A program made the position numbers and the translations under genes. Shown piece after piece: positions 16,344-24,781 of a stretch of DNA of 64,000 nt. The notes below the pieces were generated by a model that was not told where the DNA came from, did not search any database, and saw nothing but the letters and a program-made list of their open reading frames with translations. The DNA is taken from the NCBI RefSeq assembly GCF_003443735.1, contig NZ_CP031969.1, forward strand, positions 2,542,001 through 2,606,000, given 5' to 3'. Position 1 is the first letter of the stretch; the number at the start of each line of letters is the position of its first letter. The DNA comes from Streptomyces sp. CC0208. Its GTDB lineage: Bacteria; Actinomycetota; Actinomycetes; Streptomycetales; Streptomycetaceae.

Positions 16344-17783
16344 CTACGCGTCCAACGAGGTCATCACGTGCTTGATCCGCGTGTAGTCCTCGAATCCGTA
16401 ACCCGACAGGTCCTTGCCGTACCCCGACTTCTTGAACCCGCCGTGCGGCATCTCGGCGACCAGCGGGATGTGCGTGTTGATCCACACACAGCCGAAGTCG
16501 AGCTTCTTGGACATCCGCATCGCGCGGCCGTGGTCCTTGGTCCACACCGAGGACGCGAGCGCGTACTCGACGCCGTTGGCCCACGACACGGCCTGCTCCT
16601 CGTCGGAGAAGGACTGCACGGTGATGACCGGTCCGAACACCTCGTTCTGGATGATCTCGTCGTCCTGCTTGAGCCCGGACACGACGGTCGGAGCGTAGAA
16701 GTACCCCTTCTCGCCGACCTGGTGACCGCCCGCCTCGACCTTGGCGTGCGCGGGAAGCCGCTCGATGAACCCGGAGACCTGCTTGAGCTGGTTCGGGTTG
16801 TTCAGGGGACCGAAGAGCACGTCCTCGTCGTCCGGCTGCCCGGTCTTCGTGTCGGCGGCGGCCTTCGCCAGCGCCGCGACGAACTCGTCGTGGATCGAGG
16901 ACTGCACCAGCACGCGCGTGGCCGCCGTGCAGTCCTGCCCGGCGTTGAAGAAGCCCGCCACCGAGATGTCCTCGACGGCCTTCGGGATGTCGGTGTCCTC
17001 GAAGACGACGACCGGGGCCTTGCCGCCCAGCTCCAGGTGCACCCGCTTCAGGTCCCTGGACGCGGACTCGGCGACGGACATACCGGCTCGCACCGAACCG
17101 GTGATGGACGCCATCGCCGGCGTCGGGTGCTCGACCATCAGCCGCCCGGTGTCGCGGTCGCCGGTGATGACGTTGAAGACACCCTTCGGCAGGATCCCGC
17201 CGATGATCTCGGCGATCAGGACGGTCGACGCGGGGGTGGTGTCCGACGGCTTCAGCACGACCGTGTTGCCGGCCGCGATCGCCGGAGCGAACTTCCACAC
17301 GGCCATCATCATCGGGTAGTTCCACGGCGCGACCTGCGCGCAGACCCCGACCGGCTCGCGCCGAACGATGGAGGTCAGGCCCTCCATGTACTCACCGGCC
17401 GACCGCCCCTCCAGCATCCGCGCCGCACCCGCGAAGAAGCGGATCTGGTCGACCATCGGCGGGATCTCCTCGGACCGCGTGAGCCCGATCGGCTTGCCGG
17501 TGTTCTCCACCTCCGCCGCGATGAGCTCTTCGGCCCGCTCCTCGAACGCGTCCGCGATCTTCAGCAGGGCCTTCTGCCGCTCGGCGGGCGTGGTGTCGCG
17601 CCAGGCCGGGAATGCGGCGGCAGCGGCGGCCATCGCCGCGTCCACGTCCGCCTGTCCGGACAGCGGCGCGGTCGCGTACGCCTCACCGGTCGCGGGGTTG
17701 ACCACCTCGGTGGTGCGCCCGTCGGCGGCGTCCCGGAACTCACCGTCGATGTAGTTGCGCAGACGACGCAGCTCGGTGCTCAC
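16344..17783 (-). CDS. Gamma-aminobutyraldehyde dehydrogenase-type aldehyde dehydrogenase
   Basis: 479 residues from GTG 17783 preceded by AGGAGG. Aldehyde dehydrogenase motifs: VAPWNYPMMMAVWK, NAD-binding GSVRAGMSV, catalytic-base ELGGKAPV and catalytic cysteine GQDCTAATR. It is divergent from the AsnC regulator and the aminotransferase, giving the pair expected for putrescine to gamma-aminobutyraldehyde to GABA (or their gamma-glutamyl forms). In S. coelicolor the positional counterpart has been tied to polyamine catabolism (recall). Second enzyme of this type in the window. Confidence 0.92.
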   Translation of the reverse strand: MSTELRRLRNYIDGEFRDAADGRTTEVVNPATGEAYATAPLSGQADVDAAMAAAAAAFPAWRDTTPAERQKALLKIADAFEERAEELIAAEVENTGKPIGLTRSEEIPPMVDQIRFFAGAARMLEGRSAGEYMEGLTSIVRREPVGVCAQVAPWNYPMMMAVWKFAPAIAAGNTVVLKPSDTTPASTVLIAEIIGGILPKGVFNVITGDRDTGRLMVEHPTPAMASITGSVRAGMSVAESASRDLKRVHLELGGKAPVVVFEDTDIPKAVEDISVAGFFNAGQDCTAATRVLVQSSIHDEFVAALAKAAADTKTGQPDDEDVLFGPLNNPNQLKQVSGFIERLPAHAKVEAGGHQVGEKGYFYAPTVVSGLKQDDEIIQNEVFGPVITVQSFSDEEQAVSWANGVEYALASSVWTKDHGRAMRMSKKLDFGCVWINTHIPLVAEMPHGGFKKSGYGKDLSGYGFEDYTRIKHVMTSLDA

Positions 17784-17880
17784 TGCCGGCCTCCTGGGAA
17801 GGGTTGAAACTGTCCACTGACTGAGACACCCACCCTAATCGCCAGGCCCACGTTTTCAACACCCCCGATCCCGCCAAGGC

Positions 17881-17893
17881 TGCGAAATCCGCA
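17881..17893. promoter_or_regulatory. Candidate AsnC-type operator in a divergent promoter region
   Basis: TGCGAAATCCGCA is an interrupted palindrome (TGCG..CGCA arms) in the 171-nt gap between the aldehyde dehydrogenase and the AsnC regulator. A second TTGCGAAAC half-site lies at 17934-17942, and CAACGAATTTCATCG at about 17911-17925 is an AT-rich Lrp-like stretch. Binding by the adjacent regulator is inferred from location. Confidence 0.4.
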
Positions 17894-17954
17894 AGTCTCA
17901 GTCGCGTAAACAACGAATTTCATCGCCCCGACCTTGCGAAACCGACGAGACGTC

Positions 17955-18509
17955 GTGCACAGTGAGCTCGTGGCCAGTCGAAGCGCAGACCCCAGGGACT
18001 CCCGCGAGCCCAGGAGCGGGTCCCGGAGCGAGTCCAAGGGCGAGTCCAGGAACGGCAGCAGCCCGAACCTGGACGCCGTCTCCCTCGCCATCATCGAGCA
18101 GCTCCAGGAGGACGGCCGCCGTCCGTACGCCGCGATCGGCAAGGCCGTGGGCCTGTCCGAGGCGGCCGTGCGCCAGCGCGTCCAGAAGCTGCTCGACCAG
18201 GGCGTGATGCAGATCGTCGCCGTCACCGACCCGCTCACTGTGGGGTTCCGGCGCCAGGCGATGGTCGGCATTCACGTCGAGGGTGATGTCGAGTCCGTGG
18301 CCGACGCGCTGACCTCCATGTCCGAGTGCGAGTACGTGGTGATGACGGCCGGCTCCTTCGACCTGATGGTGGAGATCGTCTGCGAGGACGACGACCACCT
18401 CCTGGAGGTCATCAACCGCCGTATCCGGGCCATCCCCGGAGTGCGCTCCACCGAGAGCTTCGTCTATCTGAAGCTCAAGAAGCAGACCTACATGTGGGGA
18501 ACCCGATAA
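17955..18509 (+). CDS. Lrp/AsnC family transcriptional regulator
   Basis: 184 residues if read from GTG 17955; TTG 17934 and GTG 17970 are alternatives, and none has a strong ribosome site. A Ser/Arg-rich disordered leader of about 40 residues precedes the helix-turn-helix (LDAVSLAIIEQLQEDGRRPYAAIGKAVGLSEAAVRQRVQKL). The C-terminal RAM ligand domain (MVGIHVEGDVESVADALTSM to STESFVYLKL) follows. It sits between and divergent from the polyamine/GABA enzymes and probably regulates them. The aminotransferase begins 19 nt after its stop. Confidence 0.92.
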   Translation: MHSELVASRSADPRDSREPRSGSRSESKGESRNGSSPNLDAVSLAIIEQLQEDGRRPYAAIGKAVGLSEAAVRQRVQKLLDQGVMQIVAVTDPLTVGFRRQAMVGIHVEGDVESVADALTSMSECEYVVMTAGSFDLMVEIVCEDDDHLLEVINRRIRAIPGVRSTESFVYLKLKKQTYMWGTR

Positions 18510-18534
18510 CCGTGAGGACCCGATAACCGTGAGC
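18501..18534 (+). repeat. 17-bp tandem duplication across a stop/start junction
   Basis: The unit ACCCGATAACCGTGAGG (18501-18517) is followed at once by ACCCGATAACCGTGAGC (18518-18534), identical except for the last base. The first copy contains the stop codon of the AsnC gene and a spare GTG whose frame ends after four codons (GTG AGG ACC CGA TAA). The second copy contains the real GTG of the aminotransferase. Confidence 0.85.
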
Positions 18535-19893
18535 TCCAAGGACCTCAGCCGCACCGCGTACGACCACCTGTGGATGCACTTCACCCGCATGTCCTCGTAC
18601 GAGAACTCCCCGGTCCCGACCATCGTCCGGGGCGAGGGCACCTACATCTACGACGACAAGGGCAAGCGCTACCTCGACGGTCTCGCGGGCCTGTTCGTGG
18701 TCCAGGCCGGCCACGGACGGGTCGAGCTGGCCGAGGCGGCGTTCAAGCAGGCGCAGGAACTGGCGTTCTTCCCGGTGTGGTCCTACGCCCACCCGAAGGC
18801 CGTCGAACTCGCGGAGCGCCTCGCGCAGCACGCGCCCGGCGACCTCAACAAGGTCTTCTTCACGACCGGTGGCGGCGAGGCGGTCGAGACCGCCTGGAAG
18901 CTCGCCAAGCAGTACTTCAAGCTCACCGGCAAGCCGACCAAGTACAAGGTCATCTCCCGAGCGGTCGCCTACCACGGCACCCCGCAGGGCGCCCTGTCCA
19001 TCACCGGTCTGCCGGCCCTGAAGGCCCCGTTCGAGCCGCTGGTCCCGGGCGCCCACAAGGTCCCGAACACCAACATCTACCGCGCCCCGATCCACGGCGA
19101 CGACCCCGAGGCCTACGGCCGCTGGGCCGCCGACCAGATCGAGCAGCAGATCCTCTTCGAGGGCCCGGACACCGTCGCCGCGGTCTTCCTGGAGCCGGTC
19201 CAGAACGCGGGCGGCTGCTTCCCGCCCCCGCCCGGCTACTTCCAGCGGGTGCGCGAGATCTGCGACCAGTACGACGTGCTGCTCGTCTCCGACGAGGTCA
19301 TCTGCGCCTTCGGCCGCCTCGGCACCATGTTCGCCTGCGACAAGTTCGACTACGTCCCGGACATGATCACCTGCGCCAAGGGCATGACCTCGGGCTACTC
19401 CCCCATCGGCGCCTGCATCATCTCCGACCGCCTGGCCGAGCCGTTCTACAAGGAGGACAACGTCTTCCTGCACGGCTACACCTTCGGCGGCCACCCCGTG
19501 TCGGCCGCAGTGGGCCTCGCCAACCTCGACCTGTTCGAGCGCGAGAACCTCAACCAGCACGTCCTGGACAACGAGGGCGCGTTCCGCTCGACCCTGGAGA
19601 AGCTGCACGACCTGCCGATCGTCGGCGACGTCCGCGGCAACGGCTTCTTCTACGGCATCGAACTCGTCAAGGACAAGGCGACGAAGGAGTCCTTCAACGA
19701 CGAGGAGACCGAGCGCGTCCTGTACGGCTTCCTCTCCAAGGCCCTGTACGACAACGGCCTGTACTGCCGTGCCGACGACCGCGGCGACCCGGTCGTCCAG
19801 CTCGCCCCGCCGCTGATCTCCGACCAGGGGACCTTCGACGAGATCGAGCAGATCCTGCGCGCGACCCTCACCGAGGCCTGGACCAAGCTCTAG
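18529..19893 (+). CDS. Class III aminotransferase, putrescine/GABA type
   Basis: 454 residues from GTG 18529. PLP fold-type I, class III: GLAGLFVVQAGHGR near the start, TTGGGEAVETAWKLA for phosphate binding, VFLEPVQNAGGC, DEVICAFGRLG with the PLP-contacting Asp, and the Schiff-base lysine in TCAKGMTSGYSPIGA. Family members transfer the terminal amino group of putrescine, GABA or beta-alanine to pyruvate or 2-oxoglutarate. Linked to an aldehyde dehydrogenase and AsnC regulator, so polyamine or GABA breakdown is the best reading. Preceded by a duplicated start region. Confidence 0.92.
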   Translation: MSSKDLSRTAYDHLWMHFTRMSSYENSPVPTIVRGEGTYIYDDKGKRYLDGLAGLFVVQAGHGRVELAEAAFKQAQELAFFPVWSYAHPKAVELAERLAQHAPGDLNKVFFTTGGGEAVETAWKLAKQYFKLTGKPTKYKVISRAVAYHGTPQGALSITGLPALKAPFEPLVPGAHKVPNTNIYRAPIHGDDPEAYGRWAADQIEQQILFEGPDTVAAVFLEPVQNAGGCFPPPPGYFQRVREICDQYDVLLVSDEVICAFGRLGTMFACDKFDYVPDMITCAKGMTSGYSPIGACIISDRLAEPFYKEDNVFLHGYTFGGHPVSAAVGLANLDLFERENLNQHVLDNEGAFRSTLEKLHDLPIVGDVRGNGFFYGIELVKDKATKESFNDEETERVLYGFLSKALYDNGLYCRADDRGDPVVQLAPPLISDQGTFDEIEQILRATLTEAWTKL

Positions 19894-20096
19894 CCCCCGG
19901 CGCCGGACCCCGGCGATTGAGCGGCTCATACGGCCCGGAGTGCGCCCGTCCGAGTGACAGGCACGCACCCCGGGCCGTGTGCTGTACGGCGTCCCGCCCC
20001 CGCCTCCTTAGCGTGCCTGGTAACCGATCGGCCCTGCTTTCGTTCCCCCGCTCGGGGGATTGCAAGGCACAACGGACCAGAACGAGGTGTACGCCC

Positions 20097-20837
20097 ATGG
20101 AGGCCCCGCCGGACAACGATGTGCTCTGGGCACGCTCCCTGCACTTCACCCACCGCGACGGCTCGCCGGCGCTCCAGGGTGTGTCCCTCGGAGTGCGCGA
20201 GGGAGAGATCCTCGCTGTCAGCGGGCCGCGCGGCAGCGGCAAGACCGCACTGCTCAGATGCCTGTCGGGACTCACCCCAGCCCAGCGCGGCGAGGTCTGG
20301 TTCAACAGCGTGCCCGTGCACACCATGGGCCCGATGCCCCGTGAGCGCCTGCGCCGTGACCGCTTCGGCTGGATCGACCCGGCCCCGGTGCTCGTCCCGG
20401 AGCTCAACGCCTGGGAGAACGCCGCCCTCCCCCTCATGCTGCGGGGCACCGGCCGCCGGCGCGCCAGAACGGCCGCCGTGGAGTGGCTGGAGCGCCTCGA
20501 CATCGGCGACCGGACCCGCTGCCGCCCGCACGAGCTGACCCAGTCCGAACGCCAGCGCGTGTGCGTCGCCCGCGCCCTGGCCCCGGCCCCGTCGGTCCTG
20601 TTCGCGGACGAACCGACGGCCCCGTTGCACCGGGCGGACCGCGCGCACGTCCTGCGCACCCTCACGACGGCCGCCCGCTCCCACGGCATCACCGTCGTCC
20701 TGGCGACGCACGACCCCGACACCGCAGCCCTGGCGGACCGCACGGTCACCCTCCTGGACGGACGCCGGGTGAACACCGTGCACCTGCCCCCGATGGCCGA
20801 CTCGGAAGGCCGTACCGCGTGCTCGCTCTCCGTCTGA
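20097..20837 (+). CDS. ABC transporter ATP-binding protein with non-canonical signature
   Basis: 246 residues from ATG 20097 with GAGGTG upstream. Walker A GPRGSGKTA, Walker B SVLFADEPTA and the H-loop ATHDPDT are present. The signature reads LTQSERQRV instead of LSGGQ, so the ATP-sandwich glycines are missing. Overall it is LolD/MacB-like. The stop overlaps the downstream membrane gene by 19 nt, so they form one transporter. The gene is preceded by a short CCCCCGCTCGGGGG hairpin. Confidence 0.85.
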   Translation: MEAPPDNDVLWARSLHFTHRDGSPALQGVSLGVREGEILAVSGPRGSGKTALLRCLSGLTPAQRGEVWFNSVPVHTMGPMPRERLRRDRFGWIDPAPVLVPELNAWENAALPLMLRGTGRRRARTAAVEWLERLDIGDRTRCRPHELTQSERQRVCVARALAPAPSVLFADEPTAPLHRADRAHVLRTLTTAARSHGITVVLATHDPDTAALADRTVTLLDGRRVNTVHLPPMADSEGRTACSLSV

Positions 20838-22210
20838 CCCGGGGCGCCCGTCCCGCCGTACAGCTGCGCCGCCTCCTGGTGGCCCTCGCCTCGGCGGGCA
20901 CGGGCTTCCTCCTCCTGTGCACCCTCGGCCACGCGATCAGCCACCCCGAGGACGCGTCGGGCGCCGTCCTGCGCCTGGCGTGGTGCCTGACCCCTCTGGC
21001 GGCGACGGTCCACTTCGCCCTGGCGGTCGCCCGCACCGACCCGGGCACCCGCCCCCGCCCCGGTCTCGCGGCGATCGGCCTCGGTCCGGCCCGCCTGATG
21101 GCCGTCACGGCCGCGACGACGGCCCTGTCGTGCACCCTCGGCTCGATGCTGGCGCTGCTCGTCTTCCTCCACCTGCGGGGCGATCTGACGGGCATGCCCT
21201 TCGACGGAGCGGCGGCGGACTTCCTGGCAGCGGGCGCCCCTCTTCCGTTGCCGGCGGCCCTGACCCTGCTGGGCCTGGTCCCGGCGCTCGCGTCGGTGAC
21301 GGTGGGACTCGTCCTGCGGCCACGGGACGACAGGTCGTCGGCGGCGAAGAGGGAGGCACGGTCGTACGGCCGCTTCGGGGCGTACGGCAGGACGGCGGCC
21401 AGGGAGCCCTTCGGGGCGTACGGCCGCTTCCGCGCGCGCCGGACGGCGGGTGAGCCCGCCGAGGACCGTACCGCCGCTGAGGTGGCTCACCAGCCGAAGC
21501 GGGCCGGCACCCCGCCGGCTCGGGACGGCGAGGACATGGCCGCAGCACTGCCCGCCGAGGACAGCCGGACCGACGACCTCGACCCAGCAGTCCTTCCCTC
21601 CCCCAAGGAAGCGCCCAAGGGCCTCCCCTGGGGCGTCGCGGTCCTCGCCGCGGGTCTGGCCGTGGAGGCCTACGCCAACCGTCAGGGCACCACCCCCGCC
21701 GCCCCTCTCCCCGGCGGTCTCGCAGGCACCCCCTCCGTCCTCGTCGGCTGGCTCCTGACCGCCGTCGGCCTGGCGATCGCCGGCCCCGGTCTCACCCACC
21801 TCTGCGGCCGTCTCCTCCAGTCCACCCGGCCCGGCGCCCTCCGCCTCCTCGCCGGAAGGGTCCTCATGGCGGAGGCGACCCGTATCGGCCGCCCGTTGGG
21901 CATCGTCTGCGCGGTGGCCTCCGGGGCCTACGCGATGACCACCCTGTACGACCGCACGGGCCCCGAGGTGGGCCCCCTCACCACCCTGGGCCTGGCCCTC
22001 GTGACGAGCTGCACCCTCGCCACGCTGCTCACCGCCGCCGTGGAGGCGAAGCACGCGAGGTCGGACACCACGGCCGCGCTGGTCCGCCTCGGCGCTCCCG
22101 CGACGATGCTCCGCAGCGCGGCGGCCCTCCGCGCCGGCGCCCTGCTGGCCCTCTTCGGCCCGCTGACCCTGGTCGTGGCCGAGCTGGCGGCCCTGCCTCT
22201 GACCGGCTGA
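20819..22210 (+). CDS. Large membrane protein, probable ABC permease partner
   Basis: 463 residues from GTG 20819 (GGAAGG upstream), overlapping the ATPase gene. About eight hydrophobic helices lie in two blocks (residues about 20-170 and 275-460). They are separated by a charged cytoplasmic segment of roughly 100 residues with near repeats (YGRFGAYGRTAAREP, FGAYGRFRARR). No FtsX or MacB extracellular domain is recognisable, only the weak local pattern of a permease. Partnered by overlap with the ATPase; substrate unknown. Confidence 0.75.
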   Translation: MLALRLTRGARPAVQLRRLLVALASAGTGFLLLCTLGHAISHPEDASGAVLRLAWCLTPLAATVHFALAVARTDPGTRPRPGLAAIGLGPARLMAVTAATTALSCTLGSMLALLVFLHLRGDLTGMPFDGAAADFLAAGAPLPLPAALTLLGLVPALASVTVGLVLRPRDDRSSAAKREARSYGRFGAYGRTAAREPFGAYGRFRARRTAGEPAEDRTAAEVAHQPKRAGTPPARDGEDMAAALPAEDSRTDDLDPAVLPSPKEAPKGLPWGVAVLAAGLAVEAYANRQGTTPAAPLPGGLAGTPSVLVGWLLTAVGLAIAGPGLTHLCGRLLQSTRPGALRLLAGRVLMAEATRIGRPLGIVCAVASGAYAMTTLYDRTGPEVGPLTTLGLALVTSCTLATLLTAAVEAKHARSDTTAALVRLGAPATMLRSAAALRAGALLALFGPLTLVVAELAALPLTG

Positions 22211-22295
22211 GAAAAAAGCCCGCCGCAGCGATGAGTTCCGCCGGGCCCGCCCGTCTACCCCTGCGTACAGCACGCACCCGATGGGAGAGACTCCG

Positions 22296-22715
22296 ATGAC
22301 CTCGCCGACCTACCAGCAGATGATCTTCGTCAACCTGCCCGTGAACGACCTCGACGCCTCGAAGAAGTTCTTCACGGAACTCGGCTACTCGATCAACCCG
22401 CAGTTCAGCGACGACAACGCGGCCTCCGTGGTGATCAGCGACACCATCGTCGCGATGCTGCTCACGAAGCCGTTCTACGCGACCTTCACCAAGAAGGAGA
22501 TCGCGGACGCGACGAAGACCAGCGAGGTGCTGGTCGCGCTGAGCGCGGAGAGCCGCGCCAAGGTCGACGAGCTGGTCGACAAGGCGCTGGCCGTGGGCGG
22601 CACCCCGGCAGGCGAGACCCAGGACCACGGCTTCATGTACGGCCGCTCCTTCGACGACCCCGACGGCCACACCTGGGAGGTCGTCTGGATGGACCCGGCG
22701 GCGATCCAGAGCTGA
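22296..22715 (+). CDS. VOC family (glyoxalase/bleomycin-resistance fold) protein
   Basis: 139 residues from ATG 22296 (GGGAGAG upstream). Begins with IFVNLPVNDLDASKKFFTELGY, and ends with YGRSFDDPDGHTWEVVWMDP, the usual VOC strand pattern carrying DPDGH. These proteins form metal-dependent or ligand-binding dimers; without a paired catalytic gene the activity is unknown. It stands alone in the plus direction. Confidence 0.88.
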   Translation: MTSPTYQQMIFVNLPVNDLDASKKFFTELGYSINPQFSDDNAASVVISDTIVAMLLTKPFYATFTKKEIADATKTSEVLVALSAESRAKVDELVDKALAVGGTPAGETQDHGFMYGRSFDDPDGHTWEVVWMDPAAIQS

Positions 22716-22751
22716 TCCCCCGGCCGCCAACCGGCGTGCGAGCATGGGCGG

Positions 22752-23873
22752 GTGCAGACGAGCCCCGCCCACGCGGCACACCACGACGACCGTGAGATCG
22801 AGACGCTGGAGGAGTTCGACGCGGTCGTACCGGCCCGCGGCACCCTCACCGGCTTCCGGGTCCAGTCCGTCGACCTGACGGACCGGACACGAGAGTTGCT
22901 GGCCACCGACACCTCGGGCGCCGTGTTCCTCGGCTGCCCGATGCGGGAGAACGCCGCGGAGAAACTCCGCGCGGACGGCGCGCTGGTCTTCCCGCCCGTC
23001 CCGCACCTGCCCTTCGATCCGTACCGCGGGCTGCTCTACTCCCCCGACGAGTTGTTCGACGGGCTGGAGAAGGGCTACGAGCAGACTCCCGACGCCCTGG
23101 CCTACGCCTGGTTCCAGCGGACCAGGGCCGACGGCGACATATACGCGTCGATGCTCCGCTCCATCCACGACGACGCCGTCTCCGACGCCCTCGACGAACT
23201 CCTGCGCGGCGCACGGGTCGTGGGCGTGATGGGCGGTCACGCGATGGCCCGCGGCACCCGCGAATACGCCGGTGCCGCCCGCCTCGGCCGTGAACTGGCC
23301 CGCGCCGGGTTCACCCTGGCCACCGGTGGCGGTCCGGGCGCGATGGAGGCGGCCAACCTCGGCGCCTACGCGGCCCCCTTCGAGGACACCATGCTCGACG
23401 AGGCGTGCGAACTCCTCGCCGGGACACCGTCGTTCACGCCCTCGATCACCGACTGGGCGCGCGCCGCCTTCGAGGTCCGCGCCCGCCGGCCCCGGGGCGG
23501 GAACTCCGTCGGCATCCCGACCTGGTTCTACGGGCACGAGCCGCCGAACGCCTTCGCCTCGCACATCGCCAAGTACTTCGCCAACGCCACCCGCGAGGAC
23601 GGTCTGCTCGCCCGCTCGAACGCGGGCGTGGTCTTCCTGCCGGGCGCCGCCGGCACCGTGCAGGAGATCTTCGACAACGCGACGCCCAACTACTACGAGT
23701 CGCGCGGCGAACCCACGCCGATGGTCCTCGTCGACCGCGCCCACTGGACGGAGAAGCTGCCGACCTGGCCGCTGCTCCAGGCACTCGCGCGAGAGCGGTC
23801 GATGGAGTCCCGAATCGCCCTGGTTGACCGGATCGAGGACGCTCCGGCGGCACTGAAACGTCTCGCTGTGTAA
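22752..23873 (+). CDS. LOG-family Rossmann nucleotide-binding protein, long form
   Basis: 373 residues from GTG 22752. An N-terminal extension of about 150 residues (MQTSPAHAAHHDDREIETLEE, then YRGLLYSPDELFDGLEKGYEQ) precedes the LOG/MoCo-carrier domain, with VVGVMGGHAMARG, TLATGGGPGAMEAANLGAY and a second motif VFLPGAAGTVQEIFDNA. Canonical phosphoribohydrolases have PGGxGTxxE; here the second glycine is replaced by alanine (PGAAGTVQE). Cytokinin-nucleotide hydrolase or nucleotide sensor roles are known for relatives; the substrate here is not predictable. Confidence 0.8.
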   Translation: MQTSPAHAAHHDDREIETLEEFDAVVPARGTLTGFRVQSVDLTDRTRELLATDTSGAVFLGCPMRENAAEKLRADGALVFPPVPHLPFDPYRGLLYSPDELFDGLEKGYEQTPDALAYAWFQRTRADGDIYASMLRSIHDDAVSDALDELLRGARVVGVMGGHAMARGTREYAGAARLGRELARAGFTLATGGGPGAMEAANLGAYAAPFEDTMLDEACELLAGTPSFTPSITDWARAAFEVRARRPRGGNSVGIPTWFYGHEPPNAFASHIAKYFANATREDGLLARSNAGVVFLPGAAGTVQEIFDNATPNYYESRGEPTPMVLVDRAHWTEKLPTWPLLQALARERSMESRIALVDRIEDAPAALKRLAV

Positions 23874-23911
23874 TAAGCAGGTAAAGTCAACGGTGGCGGG
23901 GGGCCTACGCG

Positions 23912-23939
23912 TTGACACTTCTTATGCAGCGCTTATAGA
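23912..23939 (+). promoter_or_regulatory. Strong vegetative-type promoter for the LAETG gene
   Basis: TTGACA (23912-23917), 16 nt, TATAGA (23934-23939): near-perfect -35 and -10 hexamers. Predicted transcription start about 23946, giving a leader of roughly 70 nt. The upstream gene ends at 23873. Confidence 0.7.
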
Positions 23940-23955
23940 CCTGTGAGACTCGTGG

Positions 23956-23980
23956 GGACGGTGATGACACATCACCGTCC
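23956..23980 (+). promoter_or_regulatory. Perfect 11-bp palindrome in the 5' leader
   Basis: GGACGGTGATG (23956-23966), loop ACA, CATCACCGTCC (23970-23980), followed by TTTCC. It lies immediately downstream of the predicted start of the LAETG-gene transcript. It could act as an operator or as an attenuator hairpin; as a terminator for the preceding LOG gene it would block its own promoter. Confidence 0.6.
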
Positions 23981-24014
23981 TTTCCACCCCCCGCATTTGC
24001 GCACCCCGTGAAGG

Positions 24015-24719
24015 ATGAACGTGGCATTCACGCCCATATCCCGCCGCACCTCCCGCGCCGCGCGCTTCCTCGGTGTCGCCGCCGCGTCGACCGCGATCGT
24101 GCTCGGCAGCTCCGGCAACGCCCTTGCCTGCAACATCAAGGAGTTCTCCGCCGAAGCCAAGTGCGACGGCGACAAGGGCATCATCACCGTGACTGACGTG
24201 GACAAGTCCGGTGTCGAGGCCACCGTCTCGGTGTACCTGCAGAACAACGGCGCCGACGCCAAGAAGGTCGGCGAGCAGACGGTGAAGGGCTCCAAGGACG
24301 GCACCACCATCACCTTCCAGGAGGACTGGGCGCCCAACGCCGAGTACCGCATCCATGTGGAGGCCCTGCCCTACATCAAGGGCGAGGACATCAAGAACAA
24401 CCTGATCACCCCGGCGACCGCCTGCAAGACCGAGGACACGCCGACCCCGACGCCCACGTCCACCCCGTCGGACTCCGCCAGCACCCCGGCCGAGGAGTCC
24501 CCGACCCCGACCTCGACCCCGTCGGCCTCCGAGGGCACCACCGCCCCGGCGACCGTCGAGAGCAACGCCCCGTCGCCGGCGGCCGGCGACTCCAACCTCG
24601 CCGAGACCGGTGCGAACTCCAACACCGGCCTGATCGCGGGGATCGCCATCGCCCTGGTCGCCCTCGGCGGCGGCGCGGTGTTCTTCGGCCTGCGCCGTCG
24701 TGGCGCCGGCAGCCGCTGA
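24015..24719 (+). CDS. LAETG-motif surface protein, sortase E substrate
   Basis: 234 residues from ATG 24015 behind GAAGGATG-type spacing. Sec signal peptide to about residue 38 ([18 protein letters not shown]). A compact domain of about 100 residues follows, then a Ser/Thr/Pro/Glu-rich wall-spanning stretch (residues about 140-195). The end is [11 protein letters not shown], a hydrophobic helix ([19 protein letters not shown]) and [14 protein letters not shown] is the class E sortase signal of Streptomyces, so the protein is expected covalently attached to peptidoglycan. Function of the N-terminal domain is unknown. Confidence 0.88.
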   Translation: MNVAFTPISRRTSRAARFLGVAAASTAIVLGSSGNALACNIKEFSAEAKCDGDKGIITVTDVDKSGVEATVSVYLQNNGADAKKVGEQTVKGSKDGTTITFQEDWAPNAEYRIHVEALPYIKGEDIKNNLITPATACKTEDTPTPTPTSTPSDSASTPAEESPTPTSTPSASEGTTAPATVESNAPSPAAGDSNLAETGANSNTGLIAGIAIALVALGGGAVFFGLRRRGAGSR

Positions 24720-24740
24720 CGCCGTAGCCGAACGACCGTT

Positions 24741-24771
24741 GTGGCCCGTCCCCGGTGTGGGGGCGGGCCAC
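24741..24771 (+). terminator. Terminator after the LAETG gene
   Basis: GTGGCCCG (24741-24748) pairs with CGGGCCAC (24764-24771), extended inside by CCCC/GGGG, 22 nt after the stop codon. Confidence 0.7.
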
Positions 24772-24781
24772 AGCCACGACC

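Noticed and set aside
18475..19968. Long minus-strand open frame opposite the aminotransferase gene
   Set aside because: Shadow frame of a gene with clear PLP motifs; no ribosome site and a repetitive acidic composition.
22211..22250. Terminator after the ABC permease gene
   Set aside because: Only a weak GCCCG/CGGGC pairing with a long loop is seen; not strong enough to list.
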